This document shows positions 7,168 through 15,644 of a stretch of 64,000 bases of DNA, one piece after another. The stretch spans positions 1-64,000 of the forward strand of contig NZ_QOHR01000002.1 of assembly GCF_003385555.1 (NCBI RefSeq). Reading direction: 5' to 3'. Position 1 is the stretch's first letter; each line of letters opens with the position of its first letter. The notes beneath the pieces were generated by a model, which was given only the letters and a program-made list of their open reading frames with translations, ran no database searches and was not told the origin of the DNA. The position numbers were made by a program, and so were the translations under genes. The stretch comes from Rhodosalinus sediminis (GTDB taxonomy: Bacteria; Pseudomonadota; Alphaproteobacteria; Rhodobacterales; Rhodobacteraceae).

Positions 7168-7562
7168 TCGCCCCCCGCGCGCACCTGCGGCCCGATCTCG
7201 CGCCACGCGCTCGCGATCTCGCCGATGGTGGTGCGCGCCTGTCCGAGCTCCGCGTCGTGATCCCCGCGGAACGCGCGCAGCACCTGCTGACGACAGAACT
7301 CGTAGAGCCGGAAGAGATTGGCGGCGATATCTTCGCCCTGCTCGAAATCAAGGCTGGACTGCAGGATGTAGATGGCGGTGAGCGACCGGCTCACGCTGGC
7401 TTCGGGGTAGCGCGCGCCATGGGCCTGCGCATCCTCGAGGCTGCGCAGCGCGGTCTCGAGTTCGGACAGCGTGGTCAGAACGATCTGATGCGGGTCCTCG
7501 ACAGGAGGCGCGGTCGCGTTCTCGGTCCGGCGGTAGAGTCGTCTCGCGAAGGCCACGTTCAT
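7164..7562 (-). CDS. fliS: FliS, flagellin export chaperone
   Basis: 132 residues, the usual FliS size. FliS binds the C-terminus of flagellin and keeps it unfolded in the cytosol. Matching features are the N-terminal ARRLYR, the DPHQIVLTTLSELETAL helix and the later SLDFEQGEDIAANLFRLYEF, which fits the family 'Ld...gg.ia.nL..lY.y'. I chose the ATG at 7562 rather than 7589: the sigma-28 -10 box ends at 7598, so 7589 would leave almost no leader, and FliS homology starts at MNVAFARRLY. It is the first gene of a four-gene operon running to the Sel1 gene. Confidence 0.9.
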   Translation of the reverse strand: MNVAFARRLYRRTENATAPPVEDPHQIVLTTLSELETALRSLEDAQAHGARYPEASVSRSLTAIYILQSSLDFEQGEDIAANLFRLYEFCRQQVLRAFRGDHDAELGQARTTIGEIASAWREIGPQVRAGGE

Positions 7563-7597
7563 GAGCGGTGTCCCGAAGCTTTGCTGCATCTGTCTAA

Positions 7598-7625
7598 GGA
7601 AACGCCGGCCCGGTCGGGATTCTTA
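7598..7625 (-). promoter_or_regulatory. Sigma-28 promoter of the fliS operon
   Basis: On the minus strand: TAAG, 15 bases, GGCGTTTCC. This matches the flgM, fliD and flagellin promoters at all but two positions. The -35 box overlaps the stop region of cheB, so it gives fliS late-class expression independent of the chemotaxis operon. Confidence 0.65.
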
Positions 7626-8711
7626 GCCCGCGCCGCGCTCCTGCCGCGCGGCGAGCAGGAAGCCGGGCACGGCGTCGAGCGGCAGGACCCGCTCGGCGGC
7701 GCCGCGTGCGATCGCCGCGCCGGGCATGCCGAAGACCACCGCGCTCGCCTCGTCCTGCACGCAGGTGCGCCCGCCGGCGCCCCGGATCGCGGCGAGCCCG
7801 GCCGCCCCGTCGCGCCCCATGCCGGTCAGGATCGCCGCGCTCACGTGGCGGCCGTGCACCTCGGCCACCGACAGGAAGAGCACGTCGACGGCCGGTCGCG
7901 AGTAGTTGACCGGCGGCCCGTCCTCGAGGCGGACGGCGAGGCCACCACGCACGCGCTGGAGCCGCATGTGGCGCGCGCCCCCGGGCGCGATCAGGGCGAC
8001 GCCGCGCTCGGGGCGGTCGCCGTCGCGCGCTTCCGCCACGCGCACGGCGCAGGTGGCGTCCAGGCGGTCCGCGAAGGGCGCGGTGAAGCCTTCCGGCATG
8101 TGCTGCACGATCAGGATCGGCGGCGCATCGCCCGGAAACTGCGGCATGATCCGCGACAGCGCTTCGACGCCGCCGGTCGAACAGCCGATGCAGATCAGGC
8201 CCTGCCCGCCGTCGCCCGGCTGCGGCCGCGCGGCGCCGGCCGGCGCAGGGCGATCCGCCGCTGAAGGGGCGCGGGCGGGCCGCGCGCCCTTCGCCGCGAG
8301 GACCCGCGCGCGAATGTCGCTCATCTGCGCGGCGAAACCGCCCCCAAGGGCGGCCTCCGGCTTGGCGATCACGTCGACGGCGCCGGCGGCGAGGGCATCC
8401 ATGGTCAGCCGCCGCGATTGCCGCGTGTGCGACGAGATCACGATGGTCGGCGTCGGCATGTGCGCCATCACCGCGCGCAGGAACGCGAGCCCGTTCATCC
8501 GCGGCATCTCGACGTCGAGCGTCAGCACGTCGGGCTCCTCGGCGACCATGAGATCGCGCGCGCTGTAGGCGTCCGCGGCCTCGCCGACGACCACGATGCG
8601 CGGATCCTCCGCGAGGCCCCGGGCCAGAAGCCGCCGCACGAGCGCCGAATCGTCCACGATCAGCACGCGACAGGGCGCCTGCGCTGTATCCTGCGCCGGG
8701 CCCGGCGTCAT
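7623..8711 (-). CDS. cheB: CheB, receptor methylesterase/deamidase response regulator
   Basis: 362 residues. The N-terminal receiver domain (about 14-135) has the DD pair (D20, D21), phospho-acceptor D66 (LTLDVEMP) and Lys in AKPE. The linker is Ala/Pro/Arg rich. The C-terminal methylesterase domain carries the catalytic triad: S178 in IGCSTGG, H204 in VQHM, D301 in GMGRDG. It removes methyl groups from MCPs after phosphorylation by a CheA. The ATG at 8711 was chosen because receiver homology begins shortly after it. It is the last gene of the chemotaxis operon. Confidence 0.96.
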   Translation of the reverse strand: MTPGPAQDTAQAPCRVLIVDDSALVRRLLARGLAEDPRIVVVGEAADAYSARDLMVAEEPDVLTLDVEMPRMNGLAFLRAVMAHMPTPTIVISSHTRQSRRLTMDALAAGAVDVIAKPEAALGGGFAAQMSDIRARVLAAKGARPARAPSAADRPAPAGAARPQPGDGGQGLICIGCSTGGVEALSRIMPQFPGDAPPILIVQHMPEGFTAPFADRLDATCAVRVAEARDGDRPERGVALIAPGGARHMRLQRVRGGLAVRLEDGPPVNYSRPAVDVLFLSVAEVHGRHVSAAILTGMGRDGAAGLAAIRGAGGRTCVQDEASAVVFGMPGAAIARGAAERVLPLDAVPGFLLAARQERGAG

Positions 8712-8803
8712 CGCGGCGTCCCCGCCAGGGGCAGCCGCTGTAGCCGCGCGCGGCCGTGCATCGGGTCTGGCGCACCGAGGGGGGCGCATCGGAATGGGGT
8801 CAT
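8708..8803 (-). CDS. Candidate 31-aa upstream ORF coupled to cheB
   Basis: A short frame with a good GGGAGA ribosome site before its ATG at 8803. Its stop codon overlaps the cheB ATG as ATGA. The peptide is Pro/Arg/Leu rich with no recognisable motif. It may only deliver ribosomes to cheB, which has a weaker site of its own. In DNA this GC-rich a short frame can be chance, so this is a low-confidence call. Confidence 0.3.
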   Translation of the reverse strand: MTPFRCAPLGAPDPMHGRARLQRLPLAGTPR

Positions 8804-8903
8804 GGGGCTCTCCCAGGGTTGCGGCGCAATCGCGCCCCGATCGGCGGCCCGGGCGGACGCCGCGCGGCGCCCGGAGCGGGCGCTTGCCGGGCGTCCTTGG
8901 ATC

Positions 8904-8932
8904 GAGGCCCGACCGGGCGTCTGCCGGGCCTC
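8904..8932 (-). repeat. Hairpin after the large CheA-like gene
   Basis: GAGGCCCG (8904-8911) and CGGGCCTC (8925-8932) are perfect inverted arms around a 13-base loop, in the 232-base gap between the 1273-aa CheA-like gene and cheB. There is no T-tract, so it is not a standard intrinsic terminator. It could stabilise or attenuate the transcript before cheB. Confidence 0.4.
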
Positions 8933-8943
8933 GCCGCGCCGCC

Positions 8944-11900
8944 TCAACGGTCGACGAGCGACGGCACCGCCAGCGCCAGCCCGACGTCGCCGTTGCCGAG
9001 AAGCGCGCAGCCCGTCACGCCGCGTACCCCCGCCAGGGCGCCGCGCATCGGGCGCACGAGCACGACCTGCTGGCCGACGATCTCCTCCACGCGCAGGGCG
9101 ACGCTGCGCTCGGCGTGGCGCACGATCAGGAAAAGGAGCGACTCGAGCCGTTCGCGCGCCCGCGCGAGCGTGGCCTGCAGCCCAGACGCGGCATCCTGTT
9201 GCAGCGCACCGATGTCGAGCGGCCCCTCGCCGTCGAGGTTGAGCACATAGCGCCCCTCCTCGGCGGAAATGCGCTGCACCTGTTCGGGCGCACAGTGCAC
9301 GATCCGCGCGATCGCCTCGGTCGGGACGACGTAGCTCACCTCCGCGTCGCGCACGACCATGCCCTGCAGGACCGACATCGCCGCCGGTACCGTGATCTCG
9401 AGCCGCTGCTCGCCGGTGGGCGGAGCGCTCGCGCAGACTGTGCCGCCCAGCGCATCGACGGCGCTGCGCAACCCGTCGAGGGCCGCGTCGTCATGGGGCG
9501 CGGGCAGATCGTCCTCGAGGCGGAGCCCGAAGAGCTCCCCGGCGCGGAAGGCGCAAACGTGCAACCTTTGCGGCCCCTCCGGGCTCTGGCGGAGGCGAGC
9601 GTCGATGAGGGCGCGGAGCGCCGGATCGAGCGCGCCGATCACCCGATCGTCGAGGCGGGTCTTCTCGCCGGTCAGCGTCACCGCCAGGCGCCGGCCGGCG
9701 GCGCGCGCCGCCTCGCGGATATGCGCCCCCATCGGGTCGAGGAGTTCGGACGCCTCGGCCTGCGACAGCGCGATCATGTCCTCCTGAAGCTGGACCAGCC
9801 GGCTCTGGAGCTGCTGCGTGGTCTGCTGCAGCTCGCCGAGGCGTGTCGTCAGCGCCTCGCCCGTCTTTTCGAGCGCACCCCGCAGGGTCGGCCAGTCGGC
9901 GCCCGGGACCGCCTCCGGCGGCAGCGCCTCGGTCACCTGCGCGGCGAGATCGGTCTGCAGGAGGTCGGAAATCGTGTGCGCAAGAAGCGACTGCTCGGCC
10001 ACCACCTCGCTCAGTTCCTCGCGCAGCGCGCTTCCGGGCCGGGCGGCGGGTTCGGCGGCGCGGGCGCCGCGGCCGGCGGCGCCGTCCCGGTCGTAGGGCA
10101 GCTCCGTCTCGACGCGCACGGCCTTGCCGCTCGGGTCGATCTCGGCCAGCGCCGCGCGCACGGCCTCCTCCTCGAGGCGCGTCGCGACGAGGAAGTCGAA
10201 AAGGACGGCCTCCCCGACGAACACGGTCACCGAGGTGATCGGCCGGGCCTCGCCCCGCTCGAGCCAGTCGAGAAAGCGCTGCGCCGCCGCCTCGTCGTCG
10301 TTGAGGTCGGTGCGCAGGATGTAGAAATGCTGCCCGAGGTCCATGCCCCGGCTCGCGGCCTTCACGCTTTCCGGCGACATCACCCGGTGGAAGGCCTCCG
10401 GCAGGCCGAGCCGCGCCTCGACCTCGGCCGCGCTCGGCGCGTTGGTGATGACGAAGGTCGCGCGCGAGGCTTCCACGAAGAGCCGCTCCAGCGCGTCGGT
10501 GTCCGGCGTCTCGCCCGCCTCGATCGCGTCGAAGACCAGTTCGAGCAGGTCGGTGTAGCTTTGCGCGATGTGCAGGAGCACCGGGTCGGGCGCCTTGCCG
10601 GACACCGCGCTGCGAGCGATCAGGTCGTAGAGCGACAGGGCAAGATCGGCCGCCGTCTCGATCTCGTAGTGGGCGCAGGCCTGCGACATCCGCTTCAGCA
10701 GGCGCATCACCGCGGCCCGGTTGTCGTCCACGTCGCGCTGCGCGCGCAGTTCGTCGACATGCTCGCCGAGCTGAAGGAGCGTGACGTAGGCGTTCTCCGC
10801 GCACCAGGCCCGGAGCAGGACCGAGGGCCGGGTCGCCAGGTCGCCGAGCGCGTGACCATAGGCGACCTCAAGCGAGATCAGCTCCTCGTAGAAATCGAAC
10901 TCCACGTCGCGGAAGGCGCGCGGGTCCTGCACCGTCGCGAAGGCGCGCCCCGCCTCGGCGACCCGCTCGAAGCCCTGCGCCTCCGCCGCGCTTGCGATGC
11001 GGCGCGACAGGTCGGCCAGCGCGTCCCGGCCGGTGAAGACCACGTCGCCGCCGGCGCCGCCCAGCTCGGAGAGCTCCGCGAGCAAGGGCTCGAGATCCTG
11101 CATGAGGTGCCGCGCCGCGGCCGCCCGCGCGTCGGTCGCGCCCTGCGTCGCGCCGCCGGCGCTCTCGCCCGTCTCGGGCGGCACCGGGGCATCCCCGGCG
11201 ACGGCCGGCGCGGCGGATGTTGCGGCGCGATTCTCCGCGGGCGCCGGGGCCGCCTGCGCCGGTGGCTCGGGGGGCGCCTCCGCTGCGCCCTCGATATCCC
11301 GCCGGTAGGCGGCGTCGAGCGCCGCCAGAAGCCGCTCGAGGTCCATGGCCCCGGGCGCGTCCAGCGCCGCGAAACCGTCGAGCGCGGCGAGCCATGTCTC
11401 GAGCCCCATCTGCCCCGCCGCGTTGCGCAGCTTCTGCGCACGCTCCGCGGCCTGCGCGGGAAGCGCGCCCTCGCCCTCGGCCGCGGCGGCGATCTCGCGC
11501 AGCGCGGAGAGGTTCTCGTCCGCGATCTTAACGAAGATGCGGCGGTAGGTCGGGTTGTCGATCAGCCCGCCGGGCGTGTCGGCCCGAGCCGGGCGCGGGT
11601 CGGTGGCCGTGGCCCGCGGGACCGTCTGCGCGCTCCCCTCGGGCGCGGCGCCGGGCGCCGCCGCCGGGGCGTCGGCCTCGGGCGCATCGGCTGTTTCCGG
11701 CGCGTCGGTGGTTTCGGGCGAGTCCGTGCTTTCGGGGGCCTCCGCCGGCTCGGGGGCGCCGTCGAGATCGACGGCGCGGCGCGTCTCGAAGGCCGCGATG
11801 GTCCGCTTCGCCGCGGCCACGCCCGGGGCGTCGAGATAGGCCGCGGCGAGGTCGTGCCAGGCGGTCAGCCCGACCTGCTGCGCGGCGGTGCGCAGTTTCG

Positions 11901-12765
11901 TCGTCTGCTTTTCCATCTCCGGGAGCGCGGCGTCGGGATCGGTGTCGAGCGTGCCGGACAGATCGGCCATCGCCGCCACCGCGCCGCGCGCGAGCTTCTC
12001 GAAGACGCGCCGATAGGTCGGCTGATCGAACAGCCGGGCGCCCCCGGCGTCCGCCGCACCGACCTCGGCCCCCGCGCCACCCTCCGCCGGAGCGGTATCG
12101 TCCGCGGGGGCGGCGCCGTCCCCCGCCGTCGGCGTTTCGGCGGAGGTCTCCGGGGCGGTCTCCGGAGGCGCCGCGGCGTCCGCCTCCGGCCCGGTCGCGC
12201 CGTCATCGGCCTCGGGGCCGGGCGCGCCGTCGTGGCCTTCGGACCCTTTCGGACCGCCGTCGACCTCGGGGCCGGTCGCGTCGCCGTCGCCCTCACGCTT
12301 GGACGCGCCGCCGTCGCCCTCGGGCGCCGGCGCGGGGTCGGCGGGCGGCTCCGCCGCCTCGCCCGAGCAGGCGGCGATCTTGGCGCGCAGCTGCCCGACG
12401 AGCGTCTCGGACGGAGCGGCCTCGACGTCCGTGCGGGCGTCGCAGGCCGTCTCGAGCATGCCACGCAGGGTGTCCGAGATCTCGAACAGGAGATCGAGGA
12501 TCTCCGCGTCGAGCGGCACCCCCTCGTCGCGCACGAGGCCGATCAGATCCTCCGCGACATGCGCGCGGTTCTCGATCGTGGCGAGGCCCAGCACGCGGGC
12601 ATTGCCCTTAAAGGTGTGCATCGCCCGGAACAGCGCCGCGATGGTGTCGGGATCGGCCGCCTCGGGCGCATCCTTCAGCTCCAGCAGCGCTTCCTCGACC
12701 TGATCGAGCGCCTGCCCGCCGTCGTCGGCGAAAAGCGCCCAGATCTCGTTCATCTCGTCGGACAT
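8944..12765 (-). CDS. Large CheA3-like phosphotransfer protein with degenerate HPt repeats and no working ATPase
   Basis: 1273 residues. Residues 1-115 are a P1/HPt domain with the phospho-accepting His50 in AMHTFKGNARVLG. An acidic Glu/Asp/Pro/Ala linker follows. Residues 244-325 and 400-493 are two HPt-like repeats that begin with PTYRR; at the His position they have Thr and Gln (KQTTKLRTAAQQVGL, RAQKLRNAAGQMGL). Residues 548-800 are helical. About 805-885 resembles a CheY-binding P2 domain, and 910-1010 a P3 helix pair. The P4 position (1010-1125) lacks the N, G1 and G2 boxes, so it should not bind ATP. Residues 1125-1273 are a P5/CheW-like domain. This resembles CheA3 of R. sphaeroides, which is phosphorylated by the partner CheA4; the partner here is the gene at 17116-18333. 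Confidence 0.9.
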   Translation of the reverse strand: MSDEMNEIWALFADDGGQALDQVEEALLELKDAPEAADPDTIAALFRAMHTFKGNARVLGLATIENRAHVAEDLIGLVRDEGVPLDAEILDLLFEISDTLRGMLETACDARTDVEAAPSETLVGQLRAKIAACSGEAAEPPADPAPAPEGDGGASKREGDGDATGPEVDGGPKGSEGHDGAPGPEADDGATGPEADAAAPPETAPETSAETPTAGDGAAPADDTAPAEGGAGAEVGAADAGGARLFDQPTYRRVFEKLARGAVAAMADLSGTLDTDPDAALPEMEKQTTKLRTAAQQVGLTAWHDLAAAYLDAPGVAAAKRTIAAFETRRAVDLDGAPEPAEAPESTDSPETTDAPETADAPEADAPAAAPGAAPEGSAQTVPRATATDPRPARADTPGGLIDNPTYRRIFVKIADENLSALREIAAAAEGEGALPAQAAERAQKLRNAAGQMGLETWLAALDGFAALDAPGAMDLERLLAALDAAYRRDIEGAAEAPPEPPAQAAPAPAENRAATSAAPAVAGDAPVPPETGESAGGATQGATDARAAAARHLMQDLEPLLAELSELGGAGGDVVFTGRDALADLSRRIASAAEAQGFERVAEAGRAFATVQDPRAFRDVEFDFYEELISLEVAYGHALGDLATRPSVLLRAWCAENAYVTLLQLGEHVDELRAQRDVDDNRAAVMRLLKRMSQACAHYEIETAADLALSLYDLIARSAVSGKAPDPVLLHIAQSYTDLLELVFDAIEAGETPDTDALERLFVEASRATFVITNAPSAAEVEARLGLPEAFHRVMSPESVKAASRGMDLGQHFYILRTDLNDDEAAAQRFLDWLERGEARPITSVTVFVGEAVLFDFLVATRLEEEAVRAALAEIDPSGKAVRVETELPYDRDGAAGRGARAAEPAARPGSALREELSEVVAEQSLLAHTISDLLQTDLAAQVTEALPPEAVPGADWPTLRGALEKTGEALTTRLGELQQTTQQLQSRLVQLQEDMIALSQAEASELLDPMGAHIREAARAAGRRLAVTLTGEKTRLDDRVIGALDPALRALIDARLRQSPEGPQRLHVCAFRAGELFGLRLEDDLPAPHDDAALDGLRSAVDALGGTVCASAPPTGEQRLEITVPAAMSVLQGMVVRDAEVSYVVPTEAIARIVHCAPEQVQRISAEEGRYVLNLDGEGPLDIGALQQDAASGLQATLARARERLESLLFLIVRHAERSVALRVEEIVGQQVVLVRPMRGALAGVRGVTGCALLGNGDVGLALAVPSLVDR

Positions 12766-12816
12766 GACAGCGTCCTCTCTTGCGGCGGACAGGGAGGCGG
12801 GAGGGGAGACGGGCGC

Positions 12817-13224
12817 TCAGGCGGCGCCCATCAGGCTGCGCATCGTGCCGGCGAGCTCGGCGCCGGCCTTCTCCTCGAGGTCGTGCGACACGGTGCCCGA
12901 GGGCTTCGCCACCACCGCATCGGCGCCGAGCTCGCGCGCCTTGGCCGCGTGCTTGGAGCCGTTCACCGCCACCGACGACAGGAGGCAGATCTTGGCGGTG
13001 GTGTTGGGCCGCGCGTGGCGCAGGAACTCCAGCCCGTCCATCACCGGCATCTCGATGTCGAGCAGGATGAGGTCGAGGTCGGGATGCTCGAGCATCTTCT
13101 CGAGCGCCTCTTCGCCGTTCGACGCCTGCGCCGCGACCTTGAAGTCCTTCTGCGAGCGCAGGAAGCTCGCGATGTAGAGCCGCATCATCGCGGCGTCGTC
13201 CACGATCATGACCTTGTAAGGCAT
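12817..13224 (-). CDS. cheY: CheY-like single-domain response regulator
   Basis: 135 residues, one receiver domain. Key residues are D9/D10 (IVDD), phospho-acceptor D56 in LILLDIEMP, Ser/Thr in the LLSSVAV strand and Lys in VAKPSG. It would carry phosphate from the CheA pair to the FliM/FliN switch or drain it. The start at MPYKVMIVDD is favoured because the receiver fold begins there and GGAGA lies upstream; a longer upstream in-frame start would add 21 Arg/Ala/Pro-rich residues. It sits between the MCP gene and the large CheA-like gene, so it is probably their direct phosphorelay partner. Confidence 0.92.
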   Translation of the reverse strand: MPYKVMIVDDAAMMRLYIASFLRSQKDFKVAAQASNGEEALEKMLEHPDLDLILLDIEMPVMDGLEFLRHARPNTTAKICLLSSVAVNGSKHAAKARELGADAVVAKPSGTVSHDLEEKAGAELAGTMRSLMGAA

Positions 13225-13290
13225 CTTGCGTGTCTCCGCTGGAGGGTGGGCGGCCGCCCGGCGCCCGGGGGCGACGGGCGACCGCATGGA

Positions 13291-15615
13291 TCAGAAATCG
13301 CCGTAACCGCGCTCGTCGTGATCGAGCGGCAGACGGTCCTGCGGGCGCGCGGCCCCGTTGGCGTGCCCGTTGGCGTGCCCGTTACCGTGACCGTTGGCGC
13401 GGCCGTTGGACCGGCTGCCGGCCTGCGCGCGCGACGCCTCGGGCTTCGCGCGCTCGTCGAGCGCGATCACGTCCGGCGCCGCGCGGCGCGTGCCCGCACC
13501 GCCCGCCTCCGCTGCCGGGGTCGCGCGCTCGCCCGCGGGCCGCACCTCCCGCTTCATCGCGTCGAGGTCGAAGGCTTCCCCGAGCTCGAAGGCGCGGATG
13601 TCGGAGAGCACCTGGTCGGTGGTCTTCGACAGTTCCTCGGCCGTCGCCGCGAGTTCCTCGGACTGCTGGCTCGTCTCCTGCGCCGTCTTGGTGACCTCCG
13701 CGATCGCCGTGTTGATCTGCGCCACGCCGCGGGCCTGTTCGTCGTTGGCCGAGGAAATCTCGGTCACCAGCGTCTTGATGCGCTGCACGTCGTCGGCGAC
13801 CGACTCGAAGGACTCGGTCACGACGGTGGCGAGCTCGACGCCCCGGTCGACCCGCTTGGTCGTGCCGTCGATGAGCTCGGAGGTCTCCTTCGCGGCCTTG
13901 GCCGAGCGGGCGGCGAGATTGCGCACCTCCTGCGCGACGACGGCGAAGCCGCGGCCGTGCTGCCCGGCGCGCGCGGCCTCCACGGCGGCGTTCAGGGCGA
14001 GCAGGTTGGTCTGGAAGGCGATGTCGTCGATCACCTTGATGATCTTCGCGATGTCCTGCGACGCCGTGTTGATCTCGTTCATCGCGGTGCTCATCTCGGC
14101 GATGTCGTCCTTGCCCTTCAGCGCGGCGTCGGCGGTCTTGGCGACCACCTCGTCGGCCTGGCGCGCCGAGTCGGCGTTGGCCTTCACCTGGCTGTCGGTC
14201 TCCTCGAGCGAGGAGGAGATCTCCTCCACCGCCGACGACTGTATCTCGGAGTTGGACGCCGTCGATTGCGCCGCGTCGCTCAGCTGATCCGAGACGACCG
14301 AGGTCTCGCCCGCCGAGGTACGGATCGAGACGAGCGACTGGCGCACGAAATCGAGGATTTCGTCGACCGAACGCGTCGCCGCGCCGATCTCGTCCTTCGC
14401 GTCGGTGCCGAGGCGCACGGTCAGGTCGCGGTCGTCCCGGACCCGGGCGAGGCCGTCCTGCATGGCCTGAACCGGGCGGACGATCGTGCGTGCGAGGAGG
14501 ACGCCGAGCCCGGCGGCGAGCGAGCCGATCACCAGCACGGTGATCAGCGCCGAGTTGCGCAGCGCCCGCATCGGCGCGGCGACCTCCGTCATGTCCATCT
14601 TGGCGACGACGCCCCAGGTCTCGCCGAAGTAGTCGAGCGGGCCGTAAGCGGCGAGCGTCGTCGCGCCCGAATAATCGACGGCCTCGACGACGCCCTGCTC
14701 GCCCGCGAGCGCGCGCCGGGCGGGCTCGGTGTCGATGCGGCGCGTGAGGGCCGTGCTTTCGCCGTCCTCCACGAGGCCGAGCTGCGACCGGGCGCGGCCG
14801 TCGGGGCCGACGAGATAAGCCTCGCCGGTCTCGCCGAGGCCGCGGACGTTGTCGAGCACCGCCTGCACCCCGTTCAGGGTCAGCTGAAAGACCACCGCGC
14901 CGATCACCTCGCCCTGGTCGTTGCGCACGTCGTCGGCGACGAAGCTCACCGGCGTGTCGCCGGCCATCTCGTAGAAATCGAAACTGCTGACGGCGACGGC
15001 GTTTTCCTCGTCCGCGGTCGCCATCGCCTCGCGCACGACGCGGGTCAGCGCGCTGTCCGCGAAGCGCCCGGACGAAAGGGTGGCGCCGAATTCGCCCTCC
15101 TTCTCGGCGGCGTAGATCACCTCCATGTCCGCGTTGACGAGAAAGAGGTTCCTGTAACCGCGGGCCTTACGGTAATCGTCGAGCCAGCCGTGCCAGTCGG
15201 CGTGCATCGCGCTGTAGAAGCTGCCGTCGCCCGCGTCGGACAGGCGGTGGCGCGCGCCGGGCGGGTTGGGGTTCTCGGCGACGTAGAGCGTCTGCAGCCG
15301 CTCGCGCGCGTTCACCTCCACGTCGTTCTGAAAGACCTGATGGCCGTTGGAGAGCTGCGTCAGCGCGAGCCCGGTGGCGCGGTTGTCGCCGACGGCGTCG
15401 ATGTTCACGCGGACGGTCTCCACCATCCGGTCGAGTTGCCCGACGAGCGCCCGCTCGGTGCCGCGGAGACTGTCCTCGGCCTGCTCGAAGAGCGCGGCGT
15501 CAGCCCGCAGGTAGCTCACGGTGCCGATCGCCCCGGCGCCGGTCACGGCGATCGCGGCGATCGCGGCCGGCAGCTTGTGCCTGAGCTTCATGTTCTTGAA
15601 GAGCGTCATCGCCAT
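13291..15615 (-). CDS. Methyl-accepting chemotaxis protein, Cache-type periplasmic sensor
   Basis: 774 residues: TM1 about 16-35, a large periplasmic region of Cache type (YRNLFLVNADMEVIYAAEKEG and, near its end, YGPLDYFGETWGVVAKMD), TM2 near ALITVLVIGSLAAGLGVLLA, a HAMP domain (RPVQAMQDGLARV), and a long cytoplasmic signalling helix. The hairpin tip is conserved ([20 protein letters not shown]). Signals pass through CheW to the CheA proteins. The C-terminal tail has a low-complexity His/Gly/Asn/Ala repeat (NGHGNGHANGHANG) and no classic NWETF-type pentapeptide. GGAGA precedes the ATG. Confidence 0.95.
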   Translation of the reverse strand: MAMTLFKNMKLRHKLPAAIAAIAVTGAGAIGTVSYLRADAALFEQAEDSLRGTERALVGQLDRMVETVRVNIDAVGDNRATGLALTQLSNGHQVFQNDVEVNARERLQTLYVAENPNPPGARHRLSDAGDGSFYSAMHADWHGWLDDYRKARGYRNLFLVNADMEVIYAAEKEGEFGATLSSGRFADSALTRVVREAMATADEENAVAVSSFDFYEMAGDTPVSFVADDVRNDQGEVIGAVVFQLTLNGVQAVLDNVRGLGETGEAYLVGPDGRARSQLGLVEDGESTALTRRIDTEPARRALAGEQGVVEAVDYSGATTLAAYGPLDYFGETWGVVAKMDMTEVAAPMRALRNSALITVLVIGSLAAGLGVLLARTIVRPVQAMQDGLARVRDDRDLTVRLGTDAKDEIGAATRSVDEILDFVRQSLVSIRTSAGETSVVSDQLSDAAQSTASNSEIQSSAVEEISSSLEETDSQVKANADSARQADEVVAKTADAALKGKDDIAEMSTAMNEINTASQDIAKIIKVIDDIAFQTNLLALNAAVEAARAGQHGRGFAVVAQEVRNLAARSAKAAKETSELIDGTTKRVDRGVELATVVTESFESVADDVQRIKTLVTEISSANDEQARGVAQINTAIAEVTKTAQETSQQSEELAATAEELSKTTDQVLSDIRAFELGEAFDLDAMKREVRPAGERATPAAEAGGAGTRRAAPDVIALDERAKPEASRAQAGSRSNGRANGHGNGHANGHANGAARPQDRLPLDHDERGYGDF

Positions 15616-15644
15616 TGTCCTGTCTCCTTCGGAAGGCGGTCTGA

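Noticed and set aside
8904-8932. Intrinsic terminator before cheB
   Set aside because: The hairpin is good but has no T-tract, and no independent cheB promoter is visible, so read-through is likely.
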